DNA from: Maridesulfovibrio sp.
Lineage (GTDB): Bacteria; Desulfobacterota; Desulfovibrionia; Desulfovibrionales; Desulfovibrionaceae
DNA length: 64,000 nucleotides
Direction of reading: 5' to 3'
Assembly: GCF_963666665.1 (NCBI RefSeq)
Contig: NZ_OY762999.1
Location: 663,501 to 727,500 of the forward strand
The notes beneath the pieces were generated by a model. That model was not told where the DNA came from and did not search any database. It was given only the letters and a program-made list of their open reading frames with translations. Each line of letters starts with the position of its first letter. Positions within the stretch are counted from its first letter, which is position 1. A program made the translations under genes and the position numbers. Below are positions 25,520 to 35,319 of this stretch, in pieces.

Positions 25520-27055
25520 ATGGTAACTGAAAATGATCTCCGCGAAATTGAGAATGGTTTAATTGATATTATTGGTGAGAGAATTTCTGCATCCGCATTG
25601 GCGGAGCAAATTGAGCGATTCAAGATTGGATTTGAACCGACAAAGCTTGAGCGGGCCTGTACTTTGAACGATGGAATTTATCGGATTAGGCCCGCTGAAA
25701 GAGAAGAATTATTGGATTGCTTTGAAGAAGCAGCTGACGAAGGACGTTTTACCAAGTTCGTTCCGGCCTCAGGAGCAGCAACTCGGATGTTCAAGCATTT
25801 ACTCGCCAAGCTGAAAAACGAGGAGCTTTCCGATAAGGATGCGGAAATGGTCCAGACTTTTATGGATCTGCTTCCGGTGCTTCCGTTTTATCATGATTTG
25901 CAGGAAGTCATGAGGGAAGATGGTGTAAATCTTGAGGATGCATATGCGGATCAGGATTATGGACAGATCCTCGAATACCTGCTCACAGAAAAAGGGTTGA
26001 ACTATGCGGCAATGCCTAAGGGGTTGATTCCGTTTCATAGTTATGACGACGGGTACCGTACTCCTTTTGAAGAACATATTGCCGAAGCTGCTGCCCATAT
26101 TAAAGATCGTCGTGGTAAGGCGAAATTACACTTTACTGTTTCTCCGGCTCATGAGCAGAATATTCGTGATCATATTGCAAAGGCCGTTCAGAATTATCCT
26201 GATTGCCATTTTGAAATTGATTTTTCCCAGCAGTGCAGGAAGAGTGATACTGTTGCCGTAGATATGAATAACGATGTGTTCCGCACTGATGATGGAAAGA
26301 TCTTGTTCCGGCCGGCCGGGCATGGCGCCTTGCTGGATAATTTGCATAAGCTGCGTGGCGATCTTGTTTATCTGAAGAATATTGATAATGTTGTCCCTGA
26401 CAGCATGAAGGGTGCGACTATTGAATATAAGAAGCTTCTCGGCGGTTTGTTGGTAAAGTTGCAGGATCAGATTTTTGAGTGTCTGAATATGCTTGAGAAT
26501 CATAATTGCAGTGAATTTGAAGTCGCAGCGGTAGCCATCTTCGCCGTTTCCTATCTCTCCATGCAATTGCCTGAGAATTTCGGTCAGATGAGTCTTGATG
26601 ATAAGATAAGCATGTTGCGGGTTCGGTTATCCAAGCCTGTACGTGTATGCGGAATGGTTAAGAATGAAGGCGAACCGGGTGGCGGGCCTTTCTGGGTAGA
26701 CGGTCCTGACGGCTTTATCTCTCCGCAGATTGTTGAAAAGAGTCAGGTGGATATGGATGATCCCGAACAGGCTGCGATTGTACAGACTGCAACTCATTTC
26801 AATCCTGTTGATCTTGTTTGCGGTATGAGAAGCCCTCGTGGAGAGTGGTATGCCTTGAAGAATTTTACTGACCCCGAAACCGGATTTATCTCACACAAGT
26901 CCAAGAATGGCCGCAAACTGAAGGCAATGGAGCTTCCGGGACTTTGGAACGGTTCCATGGCTGATTGGATTACTGTATTTGTAGAAGTTCCGCTGAGTAC
27001 TTTTTCTCCTGTTAAGACTGTAAATGACCTATTGAAGAAGGAACATCGCGGTTAA
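25520..27055 (+). CDS. DUF4301 family protein
   Basis: A 511-residue cytoplasmic protein. The segment FTKFVPASGAATRMFKHLL near 73-92 and GLIPFHSYDDGYRTPFEEH near 162-180 are what I recognise as DUF4301, a family of unknown function reported mainly from Bacteroidetes and sulfate reducers. The ASGAATR motif and the later FRPAGHGALLDNLH segment are reminiscent of nucleotidyltransferase/UTP-sugar pyrophosphorylase folds, which would suggest a sugar-nucleotide reaction; this is a guess. It is preceded by a good AAGGTAC site and ended by a clear terminator, so it is monocistronic. Confidence 0.8.
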   Translation: MVTENDLREIENGLIDIIGERISASALAEQIERFKIGFEPTKLERACTLNDGIYRIRPAEREELLDCFEEAADEGRFTKFVPASGAATRMFKHLLAKLKNEELSDKDAEMVQTFMDLLPVLPFYHDLQEVMREDGVNLEDAYADQDYGQILEYLLTEKGLNYAAMPKGLIPFHSYDDGYRTPFEEHIAEAAAHIKDRRGKAKLHFTVSPAHEQNIRDHIAKAVQNYPDCHFEIDFSQQCRKSDTVAVDMNNDVFRTDDGKILFRPAGHGALLDNLHKLRGDLVYLKNIDNVVPDSMKGATIEYKKLLGGLLVKLQDQIFECLNMLENHNCSEFEVAAVAIFAVSYLSMQLPENFGQMSLDDKISMLRVRLSKPVRVCGMVKNEGEPGGGPFWVDGPDGFISPQIVEKSQVDMDDPEQAAIVQTATHFNPVDLVCGMRSPRGEWYALKNFTDPETGFISHKSKNGRKLKAMELPGLWNGSMADWITVFVEVPLSTFSPVKTVNDLLKKEHRG

Positions 27056-27085
27056 GCGTAAATTTATAAGTGTCTCAAAAATGAT

Positions 27086-27124
27086 TCTGCCTCTGTATAT
27101 TGTACAGGGGCAGATTTTTTTATC
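27086..27124 (+). terminator. Terminator after the DUF4301 gene
   Basis: 12-bp stem (TCTGCCTCTGTA/TACAGGGGCAGA, one G-U pair) followed by T7. Confidence 0.92.
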
Positions 27125-27302
27125 TGTACGGTTGCTACAAGATTGAGTCCATTATTGGAGAGGTTCTTTTTTGAAGATGCCTTTTTGTGCTCTGTTGTTG
27201 CGGGAATGTGAGTTCATATGTTACTTATGATTATGGCTGATAATATTGGTATCTCTGAGTAATTACAGGCACGAATTATATTTTTAAGTGGTGGAGGTCT
27301 AC

Positions 27303-28463
27303 GTGAAAGAAGTTTTGGCGATGAGAAAATTTGTTGCTCCTGAACTTGTTTTCGGTGTGGGGTCTTCCAAGCTTGCCGGGCAATATGCTGAAAATTTCGG
27401 TGTCTCCAGGGCTTTGATAGTGACTGATCCCGGTATTGTTAAATGCAGTTGGGTTCGGGCAGTTGAAAAGAGTCTGAATGATGCCGGCATTGAAACTTTT
27501 ATCTTCAGTGACGTATCTGAGAACCCCCGTGATGTTGAAGTCATGAGCGGGGCTGATTTTTATCTGGAAAACAGATGTGACTGCATAATTGCTGTTGGCG
27601 GTGGAAGTCCGATGGATTGTGCCAAAGGAATTGGGATTGTCACTACAAATAATTCCCATATCTTGAATTTTGAGGGCGTCGACATGGTTGATGTCCCTGG
27701 ACCTCCTCTGATCTGCATTCCTTCCACTGCCGGGAGTTCTGCTGATGTTTCCCAGTTCGCAATTATAACCGACACTGAACGGGATGTAAAAATAAGTATC
27801 GTCAGTAAGGCCATGGTCCCGGATGCAGCCCTGATTGATCCTGAACTTACATCAACCATGGATGCGCAATTGACAGCGGCTACCGGAATGGATGCATTGA
27901 CTCATGCTATAGAAGCTTATGTCTCGAATGCTAACTCAGCTTTAACAGATCTTCTGGCCCTTGATGCTATTGAGCAGGTTACAGGTAATCTTGCCGCTGT
28001 TATCAAAGAACCCGGTAACCTTGAATTACGCGGGCAGGTCATGCTTGGCAGCATGGAGGCAGGGCTTGCTTTTTCCAATGCAATTCTTGGCGCTGTGCAT
28101 GCTATGGCTCATAGTCTTGGCGGTCATTTGGATTTGCCGCACGGTGAGTGCAACGCTATCCTGCTTCCTTATGTGATCAGGGTAAATTTTCCTTATGCTG
28201 TTGAAAGATACTCCCGTATTGCCGAAAAAATGGGCGTATCGGTTTCCGGTAAAACAGATGAGCAAATCTGCAATGAGCTGGAGCAGGCGATTGTGGCGTT
28301 GAGCAGGGCAGCGGGTATAAGTATGTCACTTAGTGATTTGGGGCTTACCCGTGATGAAATTCCTAAATTGGCTGAAATGGCTTTGAAAGACGCCTGCATG
28401 GTCACTAATCCGGTTGAACTGAGTCAGGAAGATGTAGAGAAAATTTATGAAGCGGCGCTCTAA
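27303..28463 (+). CDS. Iron-containing alcohol dehydrogenase
   Basis: Group III (iron-type) NAD-dependent alcohol dehydrogenase of 386 residues. Seen: the NAD-binding GGGSPMDCAKG motif near 95-105, the TTAGS-like PSTAGSSADVS, and the iron-site region GLAFSNAILGAVHAMAHSLGGHLDLPHGECNA with its conserved His residues and Asp. The GTG at 27303 is chosen because GGAGG stands five nt before it; the ATG at 27321 has no such site. In Desulfovibrionaceae such enzymes oxidise ethanol or other short alcohols. Its 3' end overlaps the histidine kinase gene. Confidence 0.92.
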   Translation: MKEVLAMRKFVAPELVFGVGSSKLAGQYAENFGVSRALIVTDPGIVKCSWVRAVEKSLNDAGIETFIFSDVSENPRDVEVMSGADFYLENRCDCIIAVGGGSPMDCAKGIGIVTTNNSHILNFEGVDMVDVPGPPLICIPSTAGSSADVSQFAIITDTERDVKISIVSKAMVPDAALIDPELTSTMDAQLTAATGMDALTHAIEAYVSNANSALTDLLALDAIEQVTGNLAAVIKEPGNLELRGQVMLGSMEAGLAFSNAILGAVHAMAHSLGGHLDLPHGECNAILLPYVIRVNFPYAVERYSRIAEKMGVSVSGKTDEQICNELEQAIVALSRAAGISMSLSDLGLTRDEIPKLAEMALKDACMVTNPVELSQEDVEKIYEAAL

Positions 28464-30093
28464 AACGAACTCCAACGAGAATGTCCGCAATAAGCTTATC
28501 GGGCTTGGCGAGACATCCATGCGCAAAAGTTATTATCCTGAACTTCGGGAAAGGATTAATGAGTTGGAGCGTTTTAGAGCTTTAGTGGAAAATGCTAATG
28601 ATGCCTTGTTCGTGCTTGATGCATTCTCATGGAGTTTTGCTGACGTCAACAAAACCGCTTTGAAGAAGACGAACTACAGCAGGGATGAGTTGCTGGACAG
28701 CCCTCCGGAACTGGTCTTTCCCGAGGATACCTGTTTTTTGCTGCACGAAGTTTTGATTGATGACGATGTTTATTCGTCATGGGATAAAGAAGATGTTTCC
28801 ATGACTGACCTGCTCGGAAAGGGGGGCTCTCGTATTCCTGTGGAAATGACTCTTCGAGTGCATTTCGTGGGCGGCAGGCTTTATATTGTCATGGTTGCCC
28901 GTGATGTGAGGCGCAGGCTTGCCGATCAGCGGGAATTGCAGCGGACCCGTAACTACCTTGGTAATGTTATCAACTCTATGCATTCCGTACTGGTAGGTGT
29001 GGATGAAAATTCAAATGTAGTGCTCTGGAATGATTATGCTCACGAGGAGACCGGACGGGCTGCCGAGGACGCAGAAGGTAATTTTGTTTACGAGATGATG
29101 CCGGAATTAAGTCGTTTTGAGCATTTGATTTCAGCAACAATCCGCGGTGAAGTTGAAGGTGGTACTGAAATTTTCCATATGGATCGGGAAGGATACAATG
29201 TCTTTCATGAAATTGTAGTGTGTCCGTTCAAAGGTGATGAGGCCGGGGCTGTCATCCGTATTGATGATATTACTGCCCGGACCCGTATGGAAGAGGTTAT
29301 GGTGCAAACCGAGAAGATGATGACTGTTGGCGGGCTTGCTGCCGGCATGGCCCATGAAATTAATAATCCGCTTGGTGGCATTCTTCAAGGTATCCAGAAT
29401 ATTCAGCGTAGGATTTCAGGGCATTTGCCTAAAAACTATGCTGCGGCTGATGAATTGGGAATACCTTTTAACTCTATCCACGAGTATTGCGAGAAAAGAG
29501 GGATTCTCGACAAGCTTGAATCAGTCAGGGAGATGGGTGAAAGGTCTGCACGTATTGTTTCCAATATGCTTCAATTCAGTCGCCAGTCCGGCGGGGAAAG
29601 GGTTTGTTCCGATATAGAGCAGATTGTTGAAACAGCTATAGAGCTTTCATTCAGCGGTTATGACTTTTACAGCAAATCCGGTGGGGGGGGATTGGAGATA
29701 ATCAGGGAATACGATGATTCTCTGCCTCAGCTTTTATGTTCACCCTCTGAGATAGAGCAGGTTCTTATTAATCTGCTTAAGAATTCCGTGCAGGCAATCC
29801 TTGCTGATCAGGCAAGGGTAGTCGATGATATTGCCCGTATTACTATACGGTTAAGAAAAGAGTCAGGTTTCGTTCGTCTGGAAATTGAAGACAACGGCCC
29901 CGGAATGGGGCCTGAAATCCGCAAAAAGGCTTTGGAACCTTTTTTTACGACTAAACCCGTTGGTGAAGGAACAGGGCTCGGTCTATTTGTCTCCTATTTC
30001 ATCATTACCCAGAAGCATAGCGGGACTTTTGAAATTGAAACCAGTCCGGGGGAAGGAATGAAGATTATTATCAGAATCCCATCCGAGTGTTAG
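28447..30093 (+). CDS. PAS-domain sensor histidine kinase (orphan)
   Basis: A soluble 548-residue kinase without membrane helices. Two PAS domains (about 45-155 and 165-280) precede a HisKA domain with His303 in GMAHEINNP and an HATPase domain with NLLKNSVQAI, DNGPGMG and GEGTGLGLF. The first PAS should sense a cytosolic cue. The start overlaps the last codons of the alcohol dehydrogenase gene by 17 nt, so the two are co-expressed. No response regulator is nearby. An alternative ATG at 28519 would remove 24 residues. Confidence 0.9.
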   Translation: MKRRSKTNSNENVRNKLIGLGETSMRKSYYPELRERINELERFRALVENANDALFVLDAFSWSFADVNKTALKKTNYSRDELLDSPPELVFPEDTCFLLHEVLIDDDVYSSWDKEDVSMTDLLGKGGSRIPVEMTLRVHFVGGRLYIVMVARDVRRRLADQRELQRTRNYLGNVINSMHSVLVGVDENSNVVLWNDYAHEETGRAAEDAEGNFVYEMMPELSRFEHLISATIRGEVEGGTEIFHMDREGYNVFHEIVVCPFKGDEAGAVIRIDDITARTRMEEVMVQTEKMMTVGGLAAGMAHEINNPLGGILQGIQNIQRRISGHLPKNYAAADELGIPFNSIHEYCEKRGILDKLESVREMGERSARIVSNMLQFSRQSGGERVCSDIEQIVETAIELSFSGYDFYSKSGGGGLEIIREYDDSLPQLLCSPSEIEQVLINLLKNSVQAILADQARVVDDIARITIRLRKESGFVRLEIEDNGPGMGPEIRKKALEPFFTTKPVGEGTGLGLFVSYFIITQKHSGTFEIETSPGEGMKIIIRIPSEC

Positions 30094-30099
30094 ATCCAA

Positions 30100-31248
30100 T
30101 TACATCGATTTTTCTATTGCTTCTGCTCTCTCAACCATTTTGTCTGCAAGGTAGCTCAAGGCTTCGCCTCCATCAGCAATGGCTTTAAGTTTTTTCTCAT
30201 CGTTATGAACTCTCCTGAAAATCCACTGGGCTATGTAGAATGAATCGTCAGGCTTGTCGCATTCTCCTGCGCAATATGACTTTATTTTCTGTGTGATACC
30301 GGACTTTATTTTTTCCCTGATAGTAATGGCTTCTTTGAGAATTTTACCGGAATGGGCAGCTTTGTTTTTTGCCGATTCAGATTGGGTGTTGCGGGAATTG
30401 TCCAGATCAAGCTGGAAAATACCATTTGCGGAATCTACTCGTTTTTCAGCTTTGATATAGCTATCCAGAGCCTGCAAAAGGTCTGGGTTATCAGCAACTG
30501 CTTTGAGAACAGACGCAACATGGCGTAGCGGTTGGCTGTTTGTGCGGAACATCTCTGCTCGTTGTTCTCTAGTCAGTTCATGCAGAGAGGAGCTGTCCCC
30601 TTCCGCAAATGTTCTTTCTGCAAGAATTCCTTTTTCCTCAATTAGATCAAGCAGCTGTCCTGATTCTGATTTTGAAAGAACAGTCAGCTTTCCCGGTGTA
30701 AGCAGATAGGACCAGATGGATTTTTGAGCTGTTACAAGGTTCTCGGCATCAGGCATAAGGCCACGCAGGTTCAGTCCGAAGTGCATATTGACTCCTTTGA
30801 ACGACGCTGAACTGAACCCTTTTTGGGATTTATAAGGCAGTGAACCTGCCGGATGATAGCTGTCTGCAATGTACTGGGCCAGATTATCAAGAAAGACCTC
30901 GGTGATGATAGTATCCTTTATTTTATCCACGGTTTTTTGGACCGGAGATTGCTCAGTCTTATTTGCTGCGGAAGCCTCGGTTTTGCTGTCCGCAATTGCT
31001 CTGTCATCTTTTGGTGGTATGGGTTCTGTTTTATTCTCCAGTGCGGGCTTAATTGAATCACCGGATTTGGCCACCTTGTCGGATACAGGAAGTTTCCCGC
31101 TGGAACCATTTTTGTTTACCCATGCGGGAGCGTTTACTTCGAGGTCTGATTTTTCTCCCAAATCTTTCTGAACATAAAAATACAGTGCTGCTGCAGAAGC
31201 AACGAAAACAACAGCGAATATGATTGCGGGAATTTTAAATTTGTTCAT
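30100..31248 (-). CDS. Membrane-anchored periplasmic protein of unknown function
   Basis: A 382-residue protein I do not recognise. One N-terminal helix (about 6-26) anchors it in the inner membrane, followed by a low-complexity Lys/Ser/Glu-rich linker (about 30-110) and a helical domain (about 115-382) with one CAGEC pair near 325. The FYIAQWIFRRVHNDEKKLKA segment may be a structured core. It starts 16 nt after the Na/Pi transporter gene stop, so it is probably in one operon with it and could be an accessory factor; that is inference. It converges on the kinase gene with only six nt between. Confidence 0.75.
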   Translation of the reverse strand: MNKFKIPAIIFAVVFVASAAALYFYVQKDLGEKSDLEVNAPAWVNKNGSSGKLPVSDKVAKSGDSIKPALENKTEPIPPKDDRAIADSKTEASAANKTEQSPVQKTVDKIKDTIITEVFLDNLAQYIADSYHPAGSLPYKSQKGFSSASFKGVNMHFGLNLRGLMPDAENLVTAQKSIWSYLLTPGKLTVLSKSESGQLLDLIEEKGILAERTFAEGDSSSLHELTREQRAEMFRTNSQPLRHVASVLKAVADNPDLLQALDSYIKAEKRVDSANGIFQLDLDNSRNTQSESAKNKAAHSGKILKEAITIREKIKSGITQKIKSYCAGECDKPDDSFYIAQWIFRRVHNDEKKLKAIADGGEALSYLADKMVERAEAIEKSM

Positions 31249-31264
31249 TGCGGCTCCATTTTGA

Positions 31265-32923
31265 TTACCAATGGCGGTTCCATGCGAATTTAACGGTAGT
31301 GGTCGGGCAGCCCACGCCGGAGTCCGGCCTCATAGCAGTAAGGTAGACTGCGCCTTTGGCTGCCTGCCTTGCTATGCGTCGTATCTTTGAAAAAAGTTCA
31401 AGCTGTTCAACCATTTCTGGAACCGGAATGTTGCCTGTTCCTCCGGCAGAAAGCAGCTTTGCTTTCAAGTCATGGTATGCTGATAACATGTCATGTATCA
31501 TATTGTCGATTTTACAAAATTCATCGGAACATGGCTTTTCTGTAACATTTAAGACGCCGAGGCATGAGTTGCGGAAGACAGTGACCATGTCAGCGTCCTG
31601 ACCAAGCAGATCAAGAGCAGGTTTGAGTCTCTTCTTTTCCAACGAGGCACAGAGAGCTCCGGCGGTACGGAAATATTGCAGTACGCGCAGGGCGGTTGCC
31701 ACTTGTTGTCCCTGTTGTTCGGTAAGGGGACGGGATTGCAGTTTGGCACAGAAAGAGCGGGCAGCCTCAATAAGGGTGTCCTGTGCATCTTTATCCGCAG
31801 GGAGTGCGCCGTATCCAAAATCGGAGTTAAGGCCTTTGCGCACAATTCTGCGGGTGAGCTGCCCTATACGTTCCATTTCAAGGGTCAGAGCGTCAAGGGC
31901 AAGTGCAGGGGTGCCGATGACGTTGTTATCCAGATATTTGGGGCGCCCCCGGTCATCTCCAAGTGAAGCGAATCTCTTTTCGATAAAACTAACAAGCTTA
32001 TCAGTGAAAGGCCAGAGAAGCAGGACTCCCAGAAAGTTAAACAGAGTGTGGAACAGGGCCAGAACAACAGCCGGTTCGTGATATATATTCATAATGTCCA
32101 TGCAGAAAAGAATGGATTTTATGAGTACCGGCAGCATTATGAGGGCGGCAAGGGCTGTGATCAGGTTAAATATGATGTGCCCTGTAGCAACCTTTTTGGC
32201 ATTGATGGTAGCACCGATGACGGAAAGGGCTGCAGTGGAAGTCGTTCCTATATTGGTTCCGATTACAGCGGCGGCTCCCTGGTTGAGGTCCATCAGTCCG
32301 CTTACTGTTGCGGTAAGCACAAGGGCCATAGCCGCGCTGGAGCTCTGCATGAGCAGTGTAAGCATCAAGCCTATGCCGATAAATATCGGGATGGAAAGAG
32401 CTCCCATGGATGCAAAGATTGAAAGGTCGATTGATGATTCAATACCTTTGAAAGACATCTGCAAGGTGGAGATTCCCATGAGGAACAGGCCGAATCCGGC
32501 AAAAGCGTCGCCGAAAAAAGCGCGTCGTGATGTCGGACCTGTTAAACGTAGAATTGCACCGATGGCGATGACGGGAAGCGCAAAGGCTTTCAAGTTTACG
32601 CTGAATCCGACGGCAGCAACAATCCATCCGGTTACAGTGGTTCCGATGTTACTGCCGTAAATGACTCCGATGGACTGAGAAAGAGTGATGAGCCCGGCAT
32701 TTACAAAGCCGATAACAGCAACGGTAACAGCGCTTGAAGATTGGACCAGTGCGGTAATCAGGAATCCCGAGAATAATCCGCGTCTCGGGCTCTTGGTCCA
32801 TTGACCGAGTATTTTACGTAAGGATTTACCAGCGGCTTGTTTCAAGCCAGTGGTCATCAAACGCATGCCGATCAAAAAAAGTCCAAGTCCGCCGAACAGA
32901 TTTCCAAATAATGCTAAACTCAT
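31265..32923 (-). CDS. Na/Pi-cotransporter family protein with PhoU-like tail
   Basis: A 552-residue membrane protein of the NptA/YjbB family. Two inverted repeats carry the QSSSA motif (ALVQSSSAVTVAVIGFVNAG near 60 and LLMQSSSAAMALV near 190) which in SLC34-type carriers lines the Na/phosphate site. Around eight helices are followed by a cytoplasmic helical domain (about 335-552) resembling PhoU. It should import or export phosphate with sodium. The small gene after it (30100-31248) follows at 16 nt. Confidence 0.9.
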   Translation of the reverse strand: MSLALFGNLFGGLGLFLIGMRLMTTGLKQAAGKSLRKILGQWTKSPRRGLFSGFLITALVQSSSAVTVAVIGFVNAGLITLSQSIGVIYGSNIGTTVTGWIVAAVGFSVNLKAFALPVIAIGAILRLTGPTSRRAFFGDAFAGFGLFLMGISTLQMSFKGIESSIDLSIFASMGALSIPIFIGIGLMLTLLMQSSSAAMALVLTATVSGLMDLNQGAAAVIGTNIGTTSTAALSVIGATINAKKVATGHIIFNLITALAALIMLPVLIKSILFCMDIMNIYHEPAVVLALFHTLFNFLGVLLLWPFTDKLVSFIEKRFASLGDDRGRPKYLDNNVIGTPALALDALTLEMERIGQLTRRIVRKGLNSDFGYGALPADKDAQDTLIEAARSFCAKLQSRPLTEQQGQQVATALRVLQYFRTAGALCASLEKKRLKPALDLLGQDADMVTVFRNSCLGVLNVTEKPCSDEFCKIDNMIHDMLSAYHDLKAKLLSAGGTGNIPVPEMVEQLELFSKIRRIARQAAKGAVYLTAMRPDSGVGCPTTTVKFAWNRHW

Positions 32924-33043
32924 ATCAGATCGTTAACTAGCTTGTTGAAATTAAGAGATAAAATGGACTTTGATAATCTCCTGTGCGGTGGGAAAAATCA
33001 AGTGAAAGGTTGAAGACGGTATGTAAATACAGTTGTTTTGTAA

Positions 33044-33083
33044 CAAAAAATCCTCCTGAAACCTAAGTCTCAGGAGGATTTTT
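33044..33083. terminator. Terminator after the OmpH-like lipoprotein gene
   Basis: A 14-bp stem (AAAAATCCTCCTGA and complement) with flanking A- and T-runs on both sides. It serves the minus-strand gene ending at 33108 and could work in either direction. Confidence 0.9.
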
Positions 33084-33107
33084 AAGGTCTAATGGAATCA
33101 GCCGTAA

Positions 33108-33584
33108 TTATTCGGGCTTGATTTTAATGTCCATTTTGTTCATTGATTCGATGATCTTGTCGCTGATGTCAGCAGATTTGTCGTAGCTGATAGCAGATTC
33201 GGTAGAGAGGATCACGGAATAGCCGTTAGCCTGACGGTAGTCATCAACAGCTTTGGTAAAGCCGCCCTGCAGGGCTTCTACGATGCGATTCTGCTCTGCG
33301 CCCATTTTGTTCTGGTATTCGCCGAGTGCTTCCTGGAACTTGCGGGTGTTCTCTTCAGTCTGGTTTCCTGCAAGGGTTTTCTGCATTTCAGTGAATTTTG
33401 CCTGAAATTCTTCGCTTGATTTTTTAAGGTATTCCATACCTTCGGTGCCGGCTTTACATTCTTTGAAAACCTTATTGGTATCAACAAATCCTACTTTGCC
33501 GCCGGAAGAGGCCTGTTGCTGGCATCCGGCGATAAAAGCTGCCATGGCAATAATCAAAGCTAATTTCAGCACGTTTTTAAACAT
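33108..33584 (-). CDS. OmpH/Skp-family lipoprotein
   Basis: A 158-residue protein with a lipoprotein signal: basic start, hydrophobic core and lipobox FIAGC with Cys21. The mature part begins with KVGFVDTNKVFKECKAG and continues as a long coiled coil (about 45-120), the Skp/OmpH pattern. Skp itself is soluble; this copy is lipid-anchored and stands alone, whereas a conventional skp lies at 43972. It may be an envelope chaperone tied to the membrane. Terminator follows. Confidence 0.85.
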   Translation of the reverse strand: MFKNVLKLALIIAMAAFIAGCQQQASSGGKVGFVDTNKVFKECKAGTEGMEYLKKSSEEFQAKFTEMQKTLAGNQTEENTRKFQEALGEYQNKMGAEQNRIVEALQGGFTKAVDDYRQANGYSVILSTESAISYDKSADISDKIIESMNKMDIKIKPE

Positions 33585-33831
33585 TTAATACTCCGTTAGT
33601 TAAAAATATTTTCATTTAGAGTTATTCGGTATAAACTCGGAAAGGTGTCATGTAAAATAAAAAAAACATTTGAAGCAAATTAGAAAGCATTGAAATTAAA
33701 ATTTTGTACATTTCCGAAAATTATGTTAGTAATATTTTCGAAAGTGAACATCGGACAGAGGTGGATCCGAATTTTTCCAATCAATTGGGGACAGTAAAAT
33801 TTTACCCAAATAAAATATTGAGGACAAGATC

Positions 33832-35259
33832 ATGAGAACCAAAGTTGTTGCCACTCTCGGCCCGGGATCAAGTAATGTTGAAACCATTACCAAGATGGTC
33901 CAGAACGGTGTCAGAATTCTCCGTTTGAACTTTTCCCATTCCGACGCTGAGAGCTTTAAGCCTGTCATTGCAATGATTCGTCAGGTTGAAAAGGAACTTT
34001 CTATTCCCCTTACTATCATGGGGGACCTTTGTGGGCCCAAGATCAGGGTGGGTGTTATTGAGGATGCTCCTCATGACATTGACTCCCGTGCTTATGTCTA
34101 TCTGGGGCTTCCTGAATTCGCTGAAGAGGCCAAAGATCTGCCTTTTATTCCCCTTGATCAGCCCGAATTGTTGCAGGGACTCGAGGATGGAATGGAAGTT
34201 TCGCTTAGTGATGGAATGCTTCAGTTTTTCGTAACCGAAACTCTTGAGAAAGATAAGCTGTACAAGCTTCAGGCTCAGAATGCCGGTCTGCTTGCATCCA
34301 AAAAGGGTATCACTTTCCCCGGCAAGCATATCGCACTTCCTGCTTTTACTGAAAAAGATAAAGTTGATCTGGCAGGCTGTATCGAGATTGGTGTTGATGC
34401 AATTGCCATGTCTTTTGTCCAGACTGCGCAGGATGTTCAAGACGTTCTGGATGCGATGAATAAGCATGGTGTGGTTCTTCCCATTATCGCTAAGATTGAA
34501 CGCCAGAATGCTGTTGAAAATATTGAATCCATTCTTGAGCTTGCCAGCGGCATCATGGTTGCCCGCGGTGACCTCGGTCTTGAGTGCAAGCTCTCTACTG
34601 TTCCCGTTATCCAGAAAAAGCTTATCCGCGCAGCACGTCATGCTCAGAAGCCGGTTATTGTTGCCACCCAGATGATGCTTTCCATGGTTAAGAACCCGAT
34701 CCCCACCCGTGCGGAAGCTAACGACGTAGCCAACGCGATTATGGATGGTGCGGACTGCTGCATGCTTTCCGAAGAGACTGCAATCGGCGCATATCCTGCT
34801 GAAGCTGTCGGATATATTAAAGAGATCGCAGAAGGTACCGAGCCGTATTATCTTGAGCGAATTAAGGGACCCTACACGCCTGCCAATGAGCTTGTTTCAA
34901 ACCCTGTTAAGTACTTGAGCTATTCCGCATGTCTGCTGGCTCAGGATATCGACAGTCCTGCTATCATTTGTCATTCCTCAAGCGGTTCTTCCGCAAGGAT
35001 TATCTGCAGTCGTAGACCTGCGCAGCCTGTATATTGCCTGACTCCTGACAAAAGCGTTCCAGCATACCTCAACTTTTTCTGGGGTATTTCTCCTGTTGTC
35101 ACTGAGTCCAAACTTACCGACCACAGGGATCGCCTTGTGGAGTTCCTTGAAGCCAACGATAAGTTTGAAAAAGGCGAGGGATACATTCTTGTTTCCGGTC
35201 AGCCTACTCCGGGACAGACTATGCCCAAGACCAACGAAGTTAAGCTTTACTACAAGTAA
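33832..35259 (+). CDS. pyk: Pyruvate kinase
   Basis: A 475-residue pyruvate kinase making ATP and pyruvate from PEP and ADP. Seen: N-terminal MRTKVVATLGPGSSN, LRLNFSHS, the MGDLCGPKIRVG active-site motif, the K/Mg motif IAKIERQNAVEN, MVARGDLGLE, and the TQMMLSMVKNPIPTRAEANDVANAI segment. The C-terminal regulatory domain is present. It is a single gene with its own terminator. Activity in gluconeogenic growth would need control that is not visible. Confidence 0.96.
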   Translation: MRTKVVATLGPGSSNVETITKMVQNGVRILRLNFSHSDAESFKPVIAMIRQVEKELSIPLTIMGDLCGPKIRVGVIEDAPHDIDSRAYVYLGLPEFAEEAKDLPFIPLDQPELLQGLEDGMEVSLSDGMLQFFVTETLEKDKLYKLQAQNAGLLASKKGITFPGKHIALPAFTEKDKVDLAGCIEIGVDAIAMSFVQTAQDVQDVLDAMNKHGVVLPIIAKIERQNAVENIESILELASGIMVARGDLGLECKLSTVPVIQKKLIRAARHAQKPVIVATQMMLSMVKNPIPTRAEANDVANAIMDGADCCMLSEETAIGAYPAEAVGYIKEIAEGTEPYYLERIKGPYTPANELVSNPVKYLSYSACLLAQDIDSPAIICHSSSGSSARIICSRRPAQPVYCLTPDKSVPAYLNFFWGISPVVTESKLTDHRDRLVEFLEANDKFEKGEGYILVSGQPTPGQTMPKTNEVKLYYK

Positions 35260-35280
35260 AATTAACTGACTGTATCAATT

Positions 35281-35319
35281 AAAAGCTCCCGATGCCGGAA
35301 GGTGCCGGGAGCTTTTTTA
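35281..35319. terminator. Bidirectional terminator between pyk and the CULT gene
   Basis: 11-bp stem AAAAGCTCCCG / CGGGAGCTTTT with T6 on the plus strand and an A-run on the left that acts as a T-run on the minus strand. Confidence 0.9.
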
